DNA of 64,000 bases from Pedobacter frigidisoli (GCF_004331675.1 NZ_SJSN01000010.1:1-64000), one strand, 5' to 3'; counted from the stretch's first letter, positions 43,127-52,195 are shown. Program-made: numbers and translations. Notes: generated from the letters alone by a model not told the origin.

Positions 43127-43161
43127 AGCCACCGGAGGAGAAAAACTTAGGTGGCTTTTTT
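43125..43161 (+). terminator. Terminator after the OmpA-domain remnant
   Basis: AAAGCCACC (43125-43133) and GGTGGCTTT (43150-43158), followed by a T run. It survives from the parent OmpA-type gene. Confidence 0.85.
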
Positions 43162-43206
43162 GATTGATTAATTAAGATTTTAAATTCTGAAAAGTTAACT
43201 TGCATA

Positions 43207-43662
43207 ATGAGACAAAGTGCAGGTTTATTACTTTTTCGTAAAACGGATAAGGGATTAGAGTTCTTTCTTATTCACCCTGGTGGACCTATTTTTGCAAAAA
43301 GGGATTTGGGCGTATGGTCAGTACCAAAAGGTGAACTGGATGCAAACGAGGAACCACTCGATGCAGCCATTAGAGAATTTGAAGAAGAAGTAGGAACAAG
43401 GATAAATGGAGATTTTATTGAGTTAAATCCCATCATCCAAAAGGGAGGAAAAAGAGTTTTGTGCTGGGCTATTGAGGGCAATATAGATCCTGCAACATTA
43501 GTGAGCAATACTTTTGAAATGGAATGGCCGCCAAAATCTGGCAAAAAGCAAAGCTTTGTTGAGGTAGATAGAGGGAATTGGTTTAATTATGAAGATGCTA
43601 TTAAAGCGATAAAAGATCGACAGATTCCATTGCTTGATGAACTGATTTCGATTATTGGCTAG
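43207..43662 (+). CDS. NUDIX hydrolase
   Basis: A 151-residue enzyme with a complete Nudix box, GELDANEEPLDAAIREFEEE followed by VG (about residues 40-61), preceded by GVWSVPK. Starts MRQSAGLLLFRKTDKGLEFF, the pattern of the bis-diadenosine/nucleotide NUDIX group. It should hydrolyse a nucleoside diphosphate linked to another group. It converges with and overlaps by 4 bp the AlkC-like gene on the other strand. Confidence 0.92.
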   Translation: MRQSAGLLLFRKTDKGLEFFLIHPGGPIFAKRDLGVWSVPKGELDANEEPLDAAIREFEEEVGTRINGDFIELNPIIQKGGKRVLCWAIEGNIDPATLVSNTFEMEWPPKSGKKQSFVEVDRGNWFNYEDAIKAIKDRQIPLLDELISIIG

Positions 43663-44762
43663 GCCATCAGTTCAAAATAAGAAATCTCCTTTTCTGATCC
43701 ATTGATGATGATCGAAATTTGATGATCTCCTAGATGTAACTTTCTGGTGGTAATTAAAACGAACTTTTGTTTTCGTATAATACTTACTTCAGCATGGGCT
43801 GGATAAATCCTTTCAGAGATTTTATAGACCTTTTTAGTGTTTTGTCCGTTTTGCTTTTTATAGTAAATGGCATATTCCAACCTCACTTTTTGTTCAGTCA
43901 GGTTTTCATTTTTAATGATGAAAGAAAATGACAAACTTCCGCCAATATTTACTTCTGGAGTTAAAATTTTGAAGTTGCTTAAAGAAATTCCCTTATCATC
44001 CAAGCCATAATGTTTTAAAATTTCTGCATGGCCTTGCTTTAATAATGTTCTGCTGCCATGTTTAATAATTGCATCTGTTTCGGTACCCAACCCCGACCAA
44101 CGTTTTGCAATATCCATTACTATTTGCGGGTGATCCTTAGCAATATCATTTAAGTTGTTGGCCACGCTTCTTCTCACATATTCAGATGGATCTTTCTTCA
44201 GGTTTTCAAGTATAGGCAAAATGGAGGTTGGATCTTTTTTCAAGAAAGGAATGCCCATTGCCCAAGGCAAACGTGGACGGCTGCCCTCACTGGCCAGTCT
44301 CCTCACTTTGTGGCTTGTATGTAACGACCAATTATTCATTTTCTGAATCATTTTGACTTCGTATTTTAATATAAACGGACGAACAGCAAATTCACAGCTT
44401 ACAAATTGGGTTACAAATTCGAGTGCTTCAACCGATTCTTCGAAATGATTAATTCCATATTTTTCTAAATAATCGGGGATGAACATGTAGGCCAATCCAT
44501 CTTCCCCAATTCCCTCGATTCGCAATTGCGAAATGGTTTTTTTGATGAGCGCAATGGCTTGAGGATAATCATTCGGTAAAAATTGATGCAACACCACAGC
44601 CGTATGTTCCATCCTTTCCTTTAATTCTTTCGATTCAAAACCCGATGTGTAAATCTTCTTGATAAACTTTGATTTATCAAAATCGGGAACCGTAATCACC
44701 AATGCATCGGCTAATCGATTGTAAAAAGTAGGCGAATATAAATCCTTAAGTAAGCTGCTCAT
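43659..44762 (-). CDS. AlkC-like DNA alkylation repair glycosylase
   Basis: A 367-residue protein. HEAT-like helical repeats fill residues 1-245: IAKRWSGLG, HTSHKVRRLASEGSRPRLPW, PILENLKKDPSEYVRRSVAN, NLNDIAKDHPQIVMDIAKRW. The SEGSRPRLPW motif is the AlkC/AlkD family signature. Residues about 260-367 form an Ig-like beta domain (ILTPEVNIGGSLSFSFIIKN), as known for the AlkC type. It removes 3-methyladenine and 3-methylcytosine from DNA without base flipping in characterised relatives. Confidence 0.85.
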   Translation of the reverse strand: MSSLLKDLYSPTFYNRLADALVITVPDFDKSKFIKKIYTSGFESKELKERMEHTAVVLHQFLPNDYPQAIALIKKTISQLRIEGIGEDGLAYMFIPDYLEKYGINHFEESVEALEFVTQFVSCEFAVRPFILKYEVKMIQKMNNWSLHTSHKVRRLASEGSRPRLPWAMGIPFLKKDPTSILPILENLKKDPSEYVRRSVANNLNDIAKDHPQIVMDIAKRWSGLGTETDAIIKHGSRTLLKQGHAEILKHYGLDDKGISLSNFKILTPEVNIGGSLSFSFIIKNENLTEQKVRLEYAIYYKKQNGQNTKKVYKISERIYPAHAEVSIIRKQKFVLITTRKLHLGDHQISIIINGSEKEISYFELMA

Positions 44763-44915
44763 GTGAGCAAATTTAGGTTTTGTGTTGGTGATATTCCTTA
44801 AATGTTTTAAACATTCAAAAACCTTTTTGGCAAGCTTAATTCTAGAAAAATAAAATATTTCCCCACCATTTAAGCCTTTTCTTTTGCAAATTTGTTAATC
44901 ATCAAAACAACAAAA

Positions 44916-45767
44916 ATGAGTACAAGTAAAATAGGGTGGATTGGTCTTGGTAATATGGGGATTCCGATGGCGGAGCAACTGATTAAAGCCGGTTATGCGG
45001 TTACGGTTTACAATCGAAGCAAGGAAAAGGAAGCTGCATTAATGGAAATGGGTGCTTCCATAGCGCAATCGCCAAAAGAACTGATTCAGGAAACGGATGT
45101 AATTATGATCATGGTTTCTGATGATGAAGCCATTAAACAAATCTTTGAAAGCGATGGCGGTTTGTTGGAAGCAAAAACTTTAGGAAAAGTCATCATCAAT
45201 ATGAGTACGGTTTCGCCAACAATCTCCAAGGAAATGGCAGCAAAATGTGTTGAGCAAGGAAACAATTATCTGGATGCGCCGGTTTCTGGAAGTGTAAAGC
45301 AAGCCGAAACTGGTCAGTTGGTGATTATGGTTGGAGGGGAAAATAACGCTTGCGAGAAAGTAAGGCCAATATTAGAGAATTTGGGTAAAATGGTTTTATT
45401 AGTTGGTGAGAATGGCGCTGGAAATCAGGCTAAATTGGCCATAAATTCATTGTTAGCGCTTTATACCCAAGGTTTGGCCGAAACTATTCTATTCGCGAAC
45501 TCAAACGGAATTAAAACCGAAGACCTGTTAAGCCTCATCAATAACGCAGCAATTGGAAATATTTTTACCAAAATTAAAGGCGATGCTATTCTGAACGACA
45601 ATTATAAAGCGGCCTTTGCATTAAAACATATTGTAAAGGATTTAAGGTTGGCGCAGGATGAAGGAATTTCATCGCCATTGGCTAAAACAGCCTTAAAAAC
45701 TTTTGAAGATGCAGCAGCTGAGTTCGGTGAAGAGGATTTGATAGCCGTAATTAAGGCATTGAAATAA
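44916..45767 (+). CDS. NAD(P)-dependent 3-hydroxyisobutyrate dehydrogenase-like enzyme
   Basis: A 283-residue beta-hydroxyacid dehydrogenase from the ATG at 44916; the frame open from a TTG at 44892 is not used. The Rossmann motif GWIGLGNMGIPMAEQLIKAG opens the protein, NRSKEK is the NADP-like loop, YLDAPVSGSVKQAETGQL is the substrate motif and GNQAKLAINSLLAL carries the catalytic Lys. It oxidises or reduces a short-chain 3-hydroxy acid; glyoxylate/succinic semialdehyde reductase is an alternative. Confidence 0.9.
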   Translation: MSTSKIGWIGLGNMGIPMAEQLIKAGYAVTVYNRSKEKEAALMEMGASIAQSPKELIQETDVIMIMVSDDEAIKQIFESDGGLLEAKTLGKVIINMSTVSPTISKEMAAKCVEQGNNYLDAPVSGSVKQAETGQLVIMVGGENNACEKVRPILENLGKMVLLVGENGAGNQAKLAINSLLALYTQGLAETILFANSNGIKTEDLLSLINNAAIGNIFTKIKGDAILNDNYKAAFALKHIVKDLRLAQDEGISSPLAKTALKTFEDAAAEFGEEDLIAVIKALK

Positions 45768-45860
45768 TTTGGATTTGTTCTTATATTGATACTGAGGATT
45801 ATTATCTATTTAAACATTTTTTGATTTTGTATCTTTACTTAACACCTTAAATAAATTGTG

Positions 45861-46100
45861 ATGAAAACGAATTCCATTGTAGATAAGCTGCTCGAGGTAA
45901 ACACCAATATGGACGAATTGGGCAAGCAATTGGCTTTTGAAAGAGGAAATCCTTATTATGCACAGTTTTCTGAAGATGGTGGCTATTGGAGGAAAGAACT
46001 TCCAACCGGTGAGAAGTTCGTTGTTGAGGTGGAAATTATTTGTGATGATCAAGGTATGCCAAAAGAAATTAAGGATACCATTATAAGACAAATTGCGTAA
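45861..46100 (+). CDS. Small protein upstream of zeta-like kinase, possible antitoxin
   Basis: A 79-residue protein (a GTG one codon earlier is an alternative start). N-terminal helix MKTNSIVDKLLEVNTNMDE, then AFERGNPYYAQFSEDGGYW and a beta-like acidic section EKFVVEVEIICDDQG. I do not recognise a family. It ends 8 bp before the zeta-like gene and on the same strand, the arrangement of many antitoxin-toxin pairs. Confidence 0.65.
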   Translation: MKTNSIVDKLLEVNTNMDELGKQLAFERGNPYYAQFSEDGGYWRKELPTGEKFVVEVEIICDDQGMPKEIKDTIIRQIA

Positions 46101-46108
46101 AAATTAAT

Positions 46109-46708
46109 ATGCCCGAACTGATCTTTGTAGCAGGATGTAATGCAGCTGGAAAATCTACTTTCATAAGAACAAAACTTAGTTCTCTAGAAGGCTATGAGGT
46201 TTTTATGACTGATGTTTACAAAAGCAGGACAAAGGAACTGGTCAGCATTGCCTTAAAATCGGGTAAAAATATCATTTTGGAAACGGTTTTTAATGATGCT
46301 TCGTTTCGAGAACTCGTAGATTTGGCAAATACGTTAGGATACGAAACTTCATTAATTGTTCTGTTTTTGGATAGCATGGAGCAATCATTCAAAAGGGTTG
46401 GTTTAAGAGCAATTGCACAAACAGGACTTCTGATTTCTGAGGGTAATGTTAAGCTCAACTTTAATGAAAGCTTTAAGAATGTAAGCGAGTATTTTCTTTA
46501 TTTTAATCGAACTCAATTTATCTATACTGGTGTCGATACCGTAAACCAAAACATCGTGAGTTTTCAGCATGCAACCTTGGATAAATACATTAGTAACAAC
46601 TTGAATTATATTCAAAACTTTGCCAAATACGGTCTTTCAAGGGGTAGGCTAGATCAGGTTGAATATGATGTAATCACAAGAAATAAAGATTATAACATGA
46701 ATTCATAG
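46109..46708 (+). CDS. Zeta-toxin-like P-loop kinase
   Basis: A 199-residue protein with Walker A FVAGCNAAGKST (about residues 6-17), an acidic site near residue 35 (MTDVYKSR) and then SGKNIILETVFND, matching the zeta toxin/predicted ABC-type kinase family (family: GxNGaGKST ... FVNAD ... ETTL). Zeta toxins phosphorylate UDP-activated sugars or other small molecules. It lacks a strong LID arginine pattern that I can point to, so a housekeeping kinase is possible. Paired with the 79-residue gene upstream. Confidence 0.72.
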   Translation: MPELIFVAGCNAAGKSTFIRTKLSSLEGYEVFMTDVYKSRTKELVSIALKSGKNIILETVFNDASFRELVDLANTLGYETSLIVLFLDSMEQSFKRVGLRAIAQTGLLISEGNVKLNFNESFKNVSEYFLYFNRTQFIYTGVDTVNQNIVSFQHATLDKYISNNLNYIQNFAKYGLSRGRLDQVEYDVITRNKDYNMNS

Positions 46709-46721
46709 GCTTTACTCTAAC

Positions 46722-48068
46722 TTACATTTTCATTAATGCAGGATAAATTCTGATAAAAACCTGAGCGCCGATTGGGTTTTTGCCATAAAGATTATCCAAC
46801 ATCGCATTTGCCTTGTAAAGCGAAACTTGCCCGCCAATGGCAGTTCTAAATTTACCTAAGTTAAATACATCGTAATTAAGCCCCAAGCTTAACGCATTTA
46901 CGCCGAAAAGTTTATGACCATAAATGGTTTCATCTAGATTTAATTCTTCTACAGATTTCTGCACCCACTCATAACGACTGTAAAAGGAGAATTTCTTTAA
47001 GCGATAGGCAGCCTCCAGCAAAGCTGCATTTTCACTTTCATGTCCTTTGGTTTTATTCATGCCCCATAAAACGGTAGCATTTAAGTTTTGCTCGTCACCA
47101 ATTGGCAACGCATATATTGCCGAGGCAATAGTTCTGTTTACATCTTCGTTTTCGTGTAACTCTTCAGGACTTTTGATCCAGCCCTGCGAAACTTGCAAGG
47201 CCCAGTTTTTGTTTGGATTAAAGGATAATCTAGCACTGAAAGAATCAAATCGAGGTTTATCAAAATCGAAACGATTTTCGTTAGGCTCTCTTCCCGTGAA
47301 CGAAGACGCCTCTATTTTAAACTTATTGTACCTAAAACCTAAAGTGGCCACACCAAAAGTAATGTGAGTTCCATCATTCCAATGGTGGGAAATTGGCGCA
47401 TCGGGATTAGCCAATGCTGATGGACGATGCATAAATGCCACGGAACCAAGTGCCGGTTCTCCAGGATAACCAAGATAAAGGGTAAAGTCTGTTTTTTTTG
47501 AAAAAGCATAAGTGTAAGCAACAGAAAGTTCAGAAAATAAATCATGTGGGTGCTGTCGATCAACTAAAGGCTGACCTTTCCAGCTTTCACCAGTTTGAAA
47601 TAAAAGCGGGTAACCAGCGCCGCCTTCTGTAAATCGATCCAAGGAAAGCATAGAACTGAAATGGAATAGACCTTTTTCGCCAACTTTTCGTTGACCCATA
47701 AACATAAACCAGTTGGGCGCATCAAATTTATCGCTACCACGACTTCCCTTCTTTTCAAGATCTTGATTGGTATAACGCAGTGTGATATTTCCATGCAACA
47801 TATACATCCATTTTTTAGCATGAATCATCATGCCATACATTGGCGATGCATCTGGAAGCCATGCCGTACCAGATCCATTTCTTTGCATGGGAAGATTTAA
47901 GGAATAGGAATGGCTCATGGGAAATTCCATATCCATGTCGCCCATATCATGATCCATTTTTAGGGAATCATTTTTTGTAGAATCCTTTTTGGTATGCATT
48001 TCATGTTGTGCATTTGCACTGGCGAACGCGAAAATTAGTAGCGCCGATAACAAAACTTTGAGCTTCAT
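46722..48068 (-). CDS. Met/His-rich outer-membrane protein
   Basis: A 448-residue protein with signal peptide (about 1-20), a mature N-terminus rich in His, Met, Asp and Lys (QHEMHTKKDSTKNDSLKMDH then DMGDMDMEFPMSHSY), and an alternating-strand barrel from about 70 to the end (YGMMIHAKKWMYMLHGNITL, DFTLYLGYPGEPALGSVAF, SQGWIKSPEELHENEDVNRT, KFSFYSRYEWVQKS). Such proteins occur with copper-handling genes in Bacteroidota; no other copper gene is visible here. Metal binding is inferred only from composition. Divergent from the BlaI-type gene, 205 bp apart. Confidence 0.7.
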   Translation of the reverse strand: MKLKVLLSALLIFAFASANAQHEMHTKKDSTKNDSLKMDHDMGDMDMEFPMSHSYSLNLPMQRNGSGTAWLPDASPMYGMMIHAKKWMYMLHGNITLRYTNQDLEKKGSRGSDKFDAPNWFMFMGQRKVGEKGLFHFSSMLSLDRFTEGGAGYPLLFQTGESWKGQPLVDRQHPHDLFSELSVAYTYAFSKKTDFTLYLGYPGEPALGSVAFMHRPSALANPDAPISHHWNDGTHITFGVATLGFRYNKFKIEASSFTGREPNENRFDFDKPRFDSFSARLSFNPNKNWALQVSQGWIKSPEELHENEDVNRTIASAIYALPIGDEQNLNATVLWGMNKTKGHESENAALLEAAYRLKKFSFYSRYEWVQKSVEELNLDETIYGHKLFGVNALSLGLNYDVFNLGKFRTAIGGQVSLYKANAMLDNLYGKNPIGAQVFIRIYPALMKM

Positions 48069-48239
48069 TTTATTATTTCATTTGGTGTGATGCAAAAATG
48101 ACTTTAAATATTCCAATCCTTGTTACATCATTTTATAAATGTTTTATATAATTATCTTTTATAAATGCCTTTTAAACCTACGTTGGTGCTTATTTGAATG
48201 ATCAACATAAAAAATATTAAAAAATAATTTAGGTAATAT

Positions 48240-48269
48240 TTGCATCGTACGAAAACTATCGTACCTTTA
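48240..48269 (+). promoter_or_regulatory. Promoter with BlaI-type operator, very close to the start codon
   Basis: TTG at 48240-48242 and TACCTTTA at 48262-48269 are 19 bp apart, fitting the Bacteroidota TTG-N19-TAnnTTTG promoter apart from the last base. Between and across them is the palindrome GTACGA-AAACTA-TCGTAC (48247-48264), the expected operator of a BlaI dimer. The ATG at 48274 follows only 4 bp after the -7 box, so the mRNA would be leaderless or nearly so. Confidence 0.6.
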
Positions 48270-48273
48270 GATT

Positions 48274-48663
48274 ATGAAGAATGATCGAGCTGAAAATAAT
48301 TTGCCAGAACCAACCAAAGCTGAACTAGAAATTCTGCAGGTGCTTTGGGAATTCGGGCCATCTACAGTAAGGTTTGTGAATGATAAACTGAACGAAAATA
48401 GGGAAGTGAATTATACTTCAACCCTTAAGCAAATGCAAATCTTAACCGAAAAAGGAATTTTAAAACGTGATGAAAGCCAAATGAAGCACATTTATATTCC
48501 TGTTGAGGCAGAGGCAAAAACGAAAGTTCAGTTGTTAGATCGTTTTGTGAGTACGCTTTACAAAGGTTCGGCATCGCAATTAATGATGCAGCTTTTGGGC
48601 AACGAAAAAACATCGAAAGCAGAAATTGAAGAGATTAAGCGGCTATTGGATAGCATGGAATAA
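48274..48663 (+). CDS. BlaI/MecI/CopY-family repressor
   Basis: A 129-residue repressor. Winged helix PTKAELEILQVLWEFGPSTV, with DNA-recognition part NYTSTLKQMQILTEKGILKR, followed by the C-terminal dimerisation helix (RFVSTLYKGSASQLMMQLLG ... EIEEIKRLLDSM). It would repress its own operon from the palindrome at 48247-48264 and be cleaved or released by the M56 membrane protease encoded next. Confidence 0.95.
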   Translation: MKNDRAENNLPEPTKAELEILQVLWEFGPSTVRFVNDKLNENREVNYTSTLKQMQILTEKGILKRDESQMKHIYIPVEAEAKTKVQLLDRFVSTLYKGSASQLMMQLLGNEKTSKAEIEEIKRLLDSME

Positions 48664-48696
48664 TTAAGGAAACCTAAAACATTAAAGAACCACTTA

Positions 48697-50604
48697 ATGG
48701 AATTCAAACTCATTAATCTATCGCCAGAAAACTGGCTACAAGCAGTTGGGGCAACGCTATTTCATTCGCTTTGGCTTGGCGTTATCTTGTCGCTAGTTTG
48801 TGGCGTAGTTATGTTTGCTACCCGAAAAGCAAGTGCCAGTTTGCGCTATAATTTGCTAACCATTTGTTTGTTTTTATTTGTTGGCGTCATTGGATTTACT
48901 TTCTTTGTTGAACTTCAAAAGCCTGCATCGGCTAATTTGGCAGGATTGGCAAATGAGACGCAAATCAATCTTCAAAAAGTAGATGTTAAGCAACCAGTGA
49001 TCTCAGATTTTCAGCATCAGTTGTATGCAGGTTTAAGCAATTTATTAAACATTTGGAATGAGTATGCTTACCAAATTGTGATGGTTTGGTTCTTGATTAT
49101 CTGTGGTAAAAGTATTCAACTTGTTGTTGGACTAAATGGCGTTTATCATTTAAGGAACAATCAAACTTATCCATCAGGTAAGCAGTGGGATGATAAATTG
49201 GATACGCTGGCCAAAAAATTGGGTATTCATCAACAAGTAAAAATGATGCAGTCTGGTTTAGCGCAAATGCCATTGGTTGTCGGTCATTTTAAGCCTTTAA
49301 TCTTAATTCCCTTGGGCTTAATAAATGGTTTGTCTAACGCAGAAGTTGAGGCAATTTTATCTCACGAGTTGGCCCACATTAAACGCAGAGATTACTTGGT
49401 TAACCTGTTGCAGAGTTTTATCGAAATCGTATTCTTCTTCAATCCAGCGGTACTTTGGGTATCGCAATTAATAAAAACAGAACGTGAACATTGTTGCGAT
49501 GATTTGGCCATCGCCTGTGTAAACGATCGCAAAAACTACGTTAAGGCCTTAATATTTTGTCAAGAGTTTAAGCAGTGCGCACCTGCTTACGCAATGGGCA
49601 TTACGGGCAAGAAAGGTAGCCTACTACATAGGGCAAGTAGGATGTTATTTAACACCAATTCAACTTTAAACAAAATGGAAAAAACAATATTAACCATCGC
49701 ATTGGTATCGGTTGTGTTTTGCACTGCCGCATTTAAAAGTGTTAGCTATGCAGCAACACCATCGAACAAAAAGGAAATGTTTACCGAAACACAAGTTGTA
49801 CAGGATACCACAAGAAAAACGGCAAAAAACGAAAAGACAAAGTCAGTTGAACAGTTAGAACAAGAGATTGAACAAAAACTTAAATTGGCCGAACAAAAAT
49901 CAACGGACAAGAGTAAGCTAAGAACCAGTAAGGAAGAAGCTAAAAAACAGTATAAAACTGATAAAGAGGAATATACTAAACGGGCAAAGGAAAATGCCAA
50001 ACAAGCCATCGTTAATGCCGACCAAGCAAAAAAAGATGCTGAGCAAGCGATTCTTGATGCCAAGCAAGCAAAGGAAGATTCGAAGCAGGCAATTATCGAC
50101 TCACAGCAGGCGCAAGAAGATTCAAAGCAGGCTATTGCTGATGCTATGCAAGCAAAAGATGATGCCGAGCTTGCTAGGCAGGATGCAATAGGAGATAGAA
50201 TTCCAAAACCGGCGAGAGCTCCAAGAGCGCCAAGGCCACCAAAGCCGCCTGTAGCGCCAAGGGATATTAATTCTAAAATGCCACCTGCACCTCCAGCACC
50301 ACCAAGAATTGATAGAGAAGCGGCCACAACAAAAACAATTTCTGAGCATGTGTCAACATCCAAAAGTGTTACCAATGGCGATGGGAGAGATTATACGAAC
50401 CAAATCAATAAAGAATTGCTGAATGACGGAATTATCAGTACCACAAATAAGTTATCGTACAAGCTCAACAAAACAGATTTGATTGTAAATGGTGTAAAAC
50501 AGAATGACCAAATTCAGAAAAGGTACAAGCAAAAGTTTTTAAAAAATGAGGGCCATTCCTTAATGTACAACTTCTCGGTAGAAAACCACAGCACTAACTT
50601 TTGA
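48697..50604 (+). CDS. M56 (BlaR1-type) membrane metallopeptidase with repeat-rich C-terminal tail
   Basis: A 635-residue protein. Membrane helices about 14-36, 45-63, 115-135; the zinc motif HELAH at 223-227 (AILSHELAHIKRRDYLVN) with EREHCCDDLA giving the third ligand; a fourth helix near 328-346. The tail is unlike BlaR1 sensors: four 14-residue repeats of the type KQAxxDAxQAKxDS at 435-490 (coiled coil), then a Pro/Arg-rich stretch (PKPARAPRAPRPPKPPVAP) and a globular end. No penicillin-binding domain. It starts 33 bp after the repressor gene. Confidence 0.92.
   Translation: MEFKLINLSPENWLQAVGATLFHSLWLGVILSLVCGVVMFATRKASASLRYNLLTICLFLFVGVIGFTFFVELQKPASANLAGLANETQINLQKVDVKQPVISDFQHQLYAGLSNLLNIWNEYAYQIVMVWFLIICGKSIQLVVGLNGVYHLRNNQTYPSGKQWDDKLDTLAKKLGIHQQVKMMQSGLAQMPLVVGHFKPLILIPLGLINGLSNAEVEAILSHELAHIKRRDYLVNLLQSFIEIVFFFNPAVLWVSQLIKTEREHCCDDLAIACVNDRKNYVKALIFCQEFKQCAPAYAMGITGKKGSLLHRASRMLFNTNSTLNKMEKTILTIALVSVVFCTAAFKSVSYAATPSNKKEMFTETQVVQDTTRKTAKNEKTKSVEQLEQEIEQKLKLAEQKSTDKSKLRTSKEEAKKQYKTDKEEYTKRAKENAKQAIVNADQAKKDAEQAILDAKQAKEDSKQAIIDSQQAQEDSKQAIADAMQAKDDAELARQDAIGDRIPKPARAPRAPRPPKPPVAPRDINSKMPPAPPAPPRIDREAATTKTISEHVSTSKSVTNGDGRDYTNQINKELLNDGIISTTNKLSYKLNKTDLIVNGVKQNDQIQKRYKQKFLKNEGHSLMYNFSVENHSTNF
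49999..50166 (+). repeat. Four 42-bp tandem repeats inside the M56 gene
   Basis: Units at 49999-50040, 50041-50082, 50083-50124 and 50125-50166, with a partial fifth. Each encodes 14 residues of the pattern [KE]QAI..A.QAK.DA. They conserve the heptad spacing while the DNA differs between units, so they are an older expansion. Confidence 0.85.
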
Positions 50605-50784
50605 TCGCATACCTTAATCGGATAAAATTAATGCAATTAATACTACTTTATTGATGGGTTTTAATACGAGAGGACTAAGGAAATAACGCAGTATTATAGT
50701 CCACAAGGGCTATTGCCGCTGGTTTATTGGATGAGCATCTTTGTATCATTCAGATTAAATCAATGGGACGATTTAGATGACGTA

Positions 50785-50815
50785 GATATGGCCAGCGATT
50801 CGCTGGCCTATCTCA
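50785..50815. terminator. Hairpin between the M56 and GntP genes
   Basis: GGCCAGCG (50790-50797) and CGCTGGCC (50801-50808) with an ATT loop; AGATA and TATCT extend the stem with one bulge. No strong T tract. It is in the 275-bp convergent gap, which otherwise holds nothing I can name. Confidence 0.55.
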
Positions 50816-50879
50816 TTTAAGGCCATTTTATTTTATATAGAATATACGCCAGTTTGAGGCTTCAGAAATCAAGTTTGCC

Positions 50880-52169
50880 TTAACTAACAAACTGGTTTAA
50901 TAATAAGACTCCAATCAATCCCAAAATAGAAACAATACTTTCCATTGCTGTCCACGTACGGAAAGTTTCCTTAAGTGTAAGGTTGAAATATTCCTTAAAC
51001 ATCCAAAAGCCGGTATCGTTTACGTGAGAAAACATCAAACTACCTGCCCCAACAGAAAGCACCATAAGCTCTGGAGAAGCACCCGGACCGATTAATGGTA
51101 AAACCATGCCCGATGCTGTAAGTGCAGCAACTGTTGCCGAGCCTAGGGTTACACGAAGCGATGCCGTGATGAGCCAAGCCAATAATAGCGGCGATAAATT
51201 TAAGTTTCCTGTTAATTGTTTTACGGTTTCACCCATACCGCTGTCGATTAGTATTTGCTTAAAGGCACCTCCAGCGGCAATAATGAGAATAATCATGGCC
51301 ACGCCCTTTACGCCCTCTGTACAGGATTCCATTGCTTTTTCTATGGATGTTTTTTGTACTAACAGCGTGATAATAACCGAAAGCAATAACGCCGCAGTAG
51401 GGTCTGCCAAAAAAACAAGGACAGGTTTTCCTATATAATTGGCGTTAATTGCGCTTCCAATGGTTCCTGCAATAATAAGGAATACAGGTAATAGGGCAGT
51501 GATAAAGCTTCTGGTTCCCGATGGCAGGTGGGCTTCGTCGTCTATAATAAAATCCTTTGCTACGGGTTGATTTCGATTAATAATCAGCCTTGGGAAATAA
51601 ACACCGGCAATTACGGCGATCGGCAAACTTAAAATCAATCCATAAATAAGTGTTTTGCCAATATCGGCATGGAAAATTCCGGCCAAGGCAACAGGCCCAG
51701 GATGCGGAGGTAAAAAGCCGTGGGTTACTGAAAGTGCAGCAGCCATCGGAATGCCAATATATAATTTTGATAAACCAGTGGCGGCAGAAATGGCAAAAAC
51801 CAATGGAATTAAAACCACAAAACCTGCATTGTAAAATAGTGGAATCCCCACCAATAAACCGGTTAACAAAACGGCCCACTGAATATTTTTCTTTCCAAAT
51901 GCCTTAATTAGTATAAAGACGATCTTTTTGGCCGAACCACTATCCTCAATCAGCTTACCCATCATTGCACCAAGGGCGAGTACCATAACCATACTGCCCA
52001 AGGTACTTCCAATTCCATTGCTGATGGATCCCATTACTTTCACTGCAGGCATGCCCAATAATAAACCAGTGATAATTGCAACAGCTGAAAGTGCAATCAT
52101 CGGGTTTATCTTTTTTAAGATCAGCACAAATAACAATAGGATACCGAAAAGTAGGAAGAATAGTGACAT
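50880..52169 (-). CDS. GntP-family gluconate:H+ symporter
   Basis: A 429-residue permease with about 12 helices. GntP/GntT motifs: INPMIALSAVAIITGLLLGM near residue 25, GSTLGSMVMVLALGAMMGKL with IEDSGSAKKI (55-85), HGFLPPHPGPVALAG (150-165), GSATVAALTASGMVLPL (345-360) and SHVNDTGFWMFKEYFN (390-405). It takes up gluconate or a related sugar acid. No kinase for gluconate is adjacent. It is 26 bp after the small gene at 52196. Confidence 0.93.
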   Translation of the reverse strand: MSLFFLLFGILLLFVLILKKINPMIALSAVAIITGLLLGMPAVKVMGSISNGIGSTLGSMVMVLALGAMMGKLIEDSGSAKKIVFILIKAFGKKNIQWAVLLTGLLVGIPLFYNAGFVVLIPLVFAISAATGLSKLYIGIPMAAALSVTHGFLPPHPGPVALAGIFHADIGKTLIYGLILSLPIAVIAGVYFPRLIINRNQPVAKDFIIDDEAHLPSGTRSFITALLPVFLIIAGTIGSAINANYIGKPVLVFLADPTAALLLSVIITLLVQKTSIEKAMESCTEGVKGVAMIILIIAAGGAFKQILIDSGMGETVKQLTGNLNLSPLLLAWLITASLRVTLGSATVAALTASGMVLPLIGPGASPELMVLSVGAGSLMFSHVNDTGFWMFKEYFNLTLKETFRTWTAMESIVSILGLIGVLLLNQFVS

Positions 52170-52195
52170 GGATCGATAGGGATTTTAGGTCTAAT

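Noticed and set aside
49746..50375. A 209-codon open frame antisense to the M56 gene
   Set aside because: It mirrors the repeat-rich, low-complexity tail of the M56 gene; its product is a Ser/Ala/Cys-rich string without domain features.
50665..50676. TACGAGAGGACT, like the sarcin-ricin loop of 23S rRNA
   Set aside because: Only about 11 bases match and the surrounding sequence does not follow 23S rRNA; probably chance.
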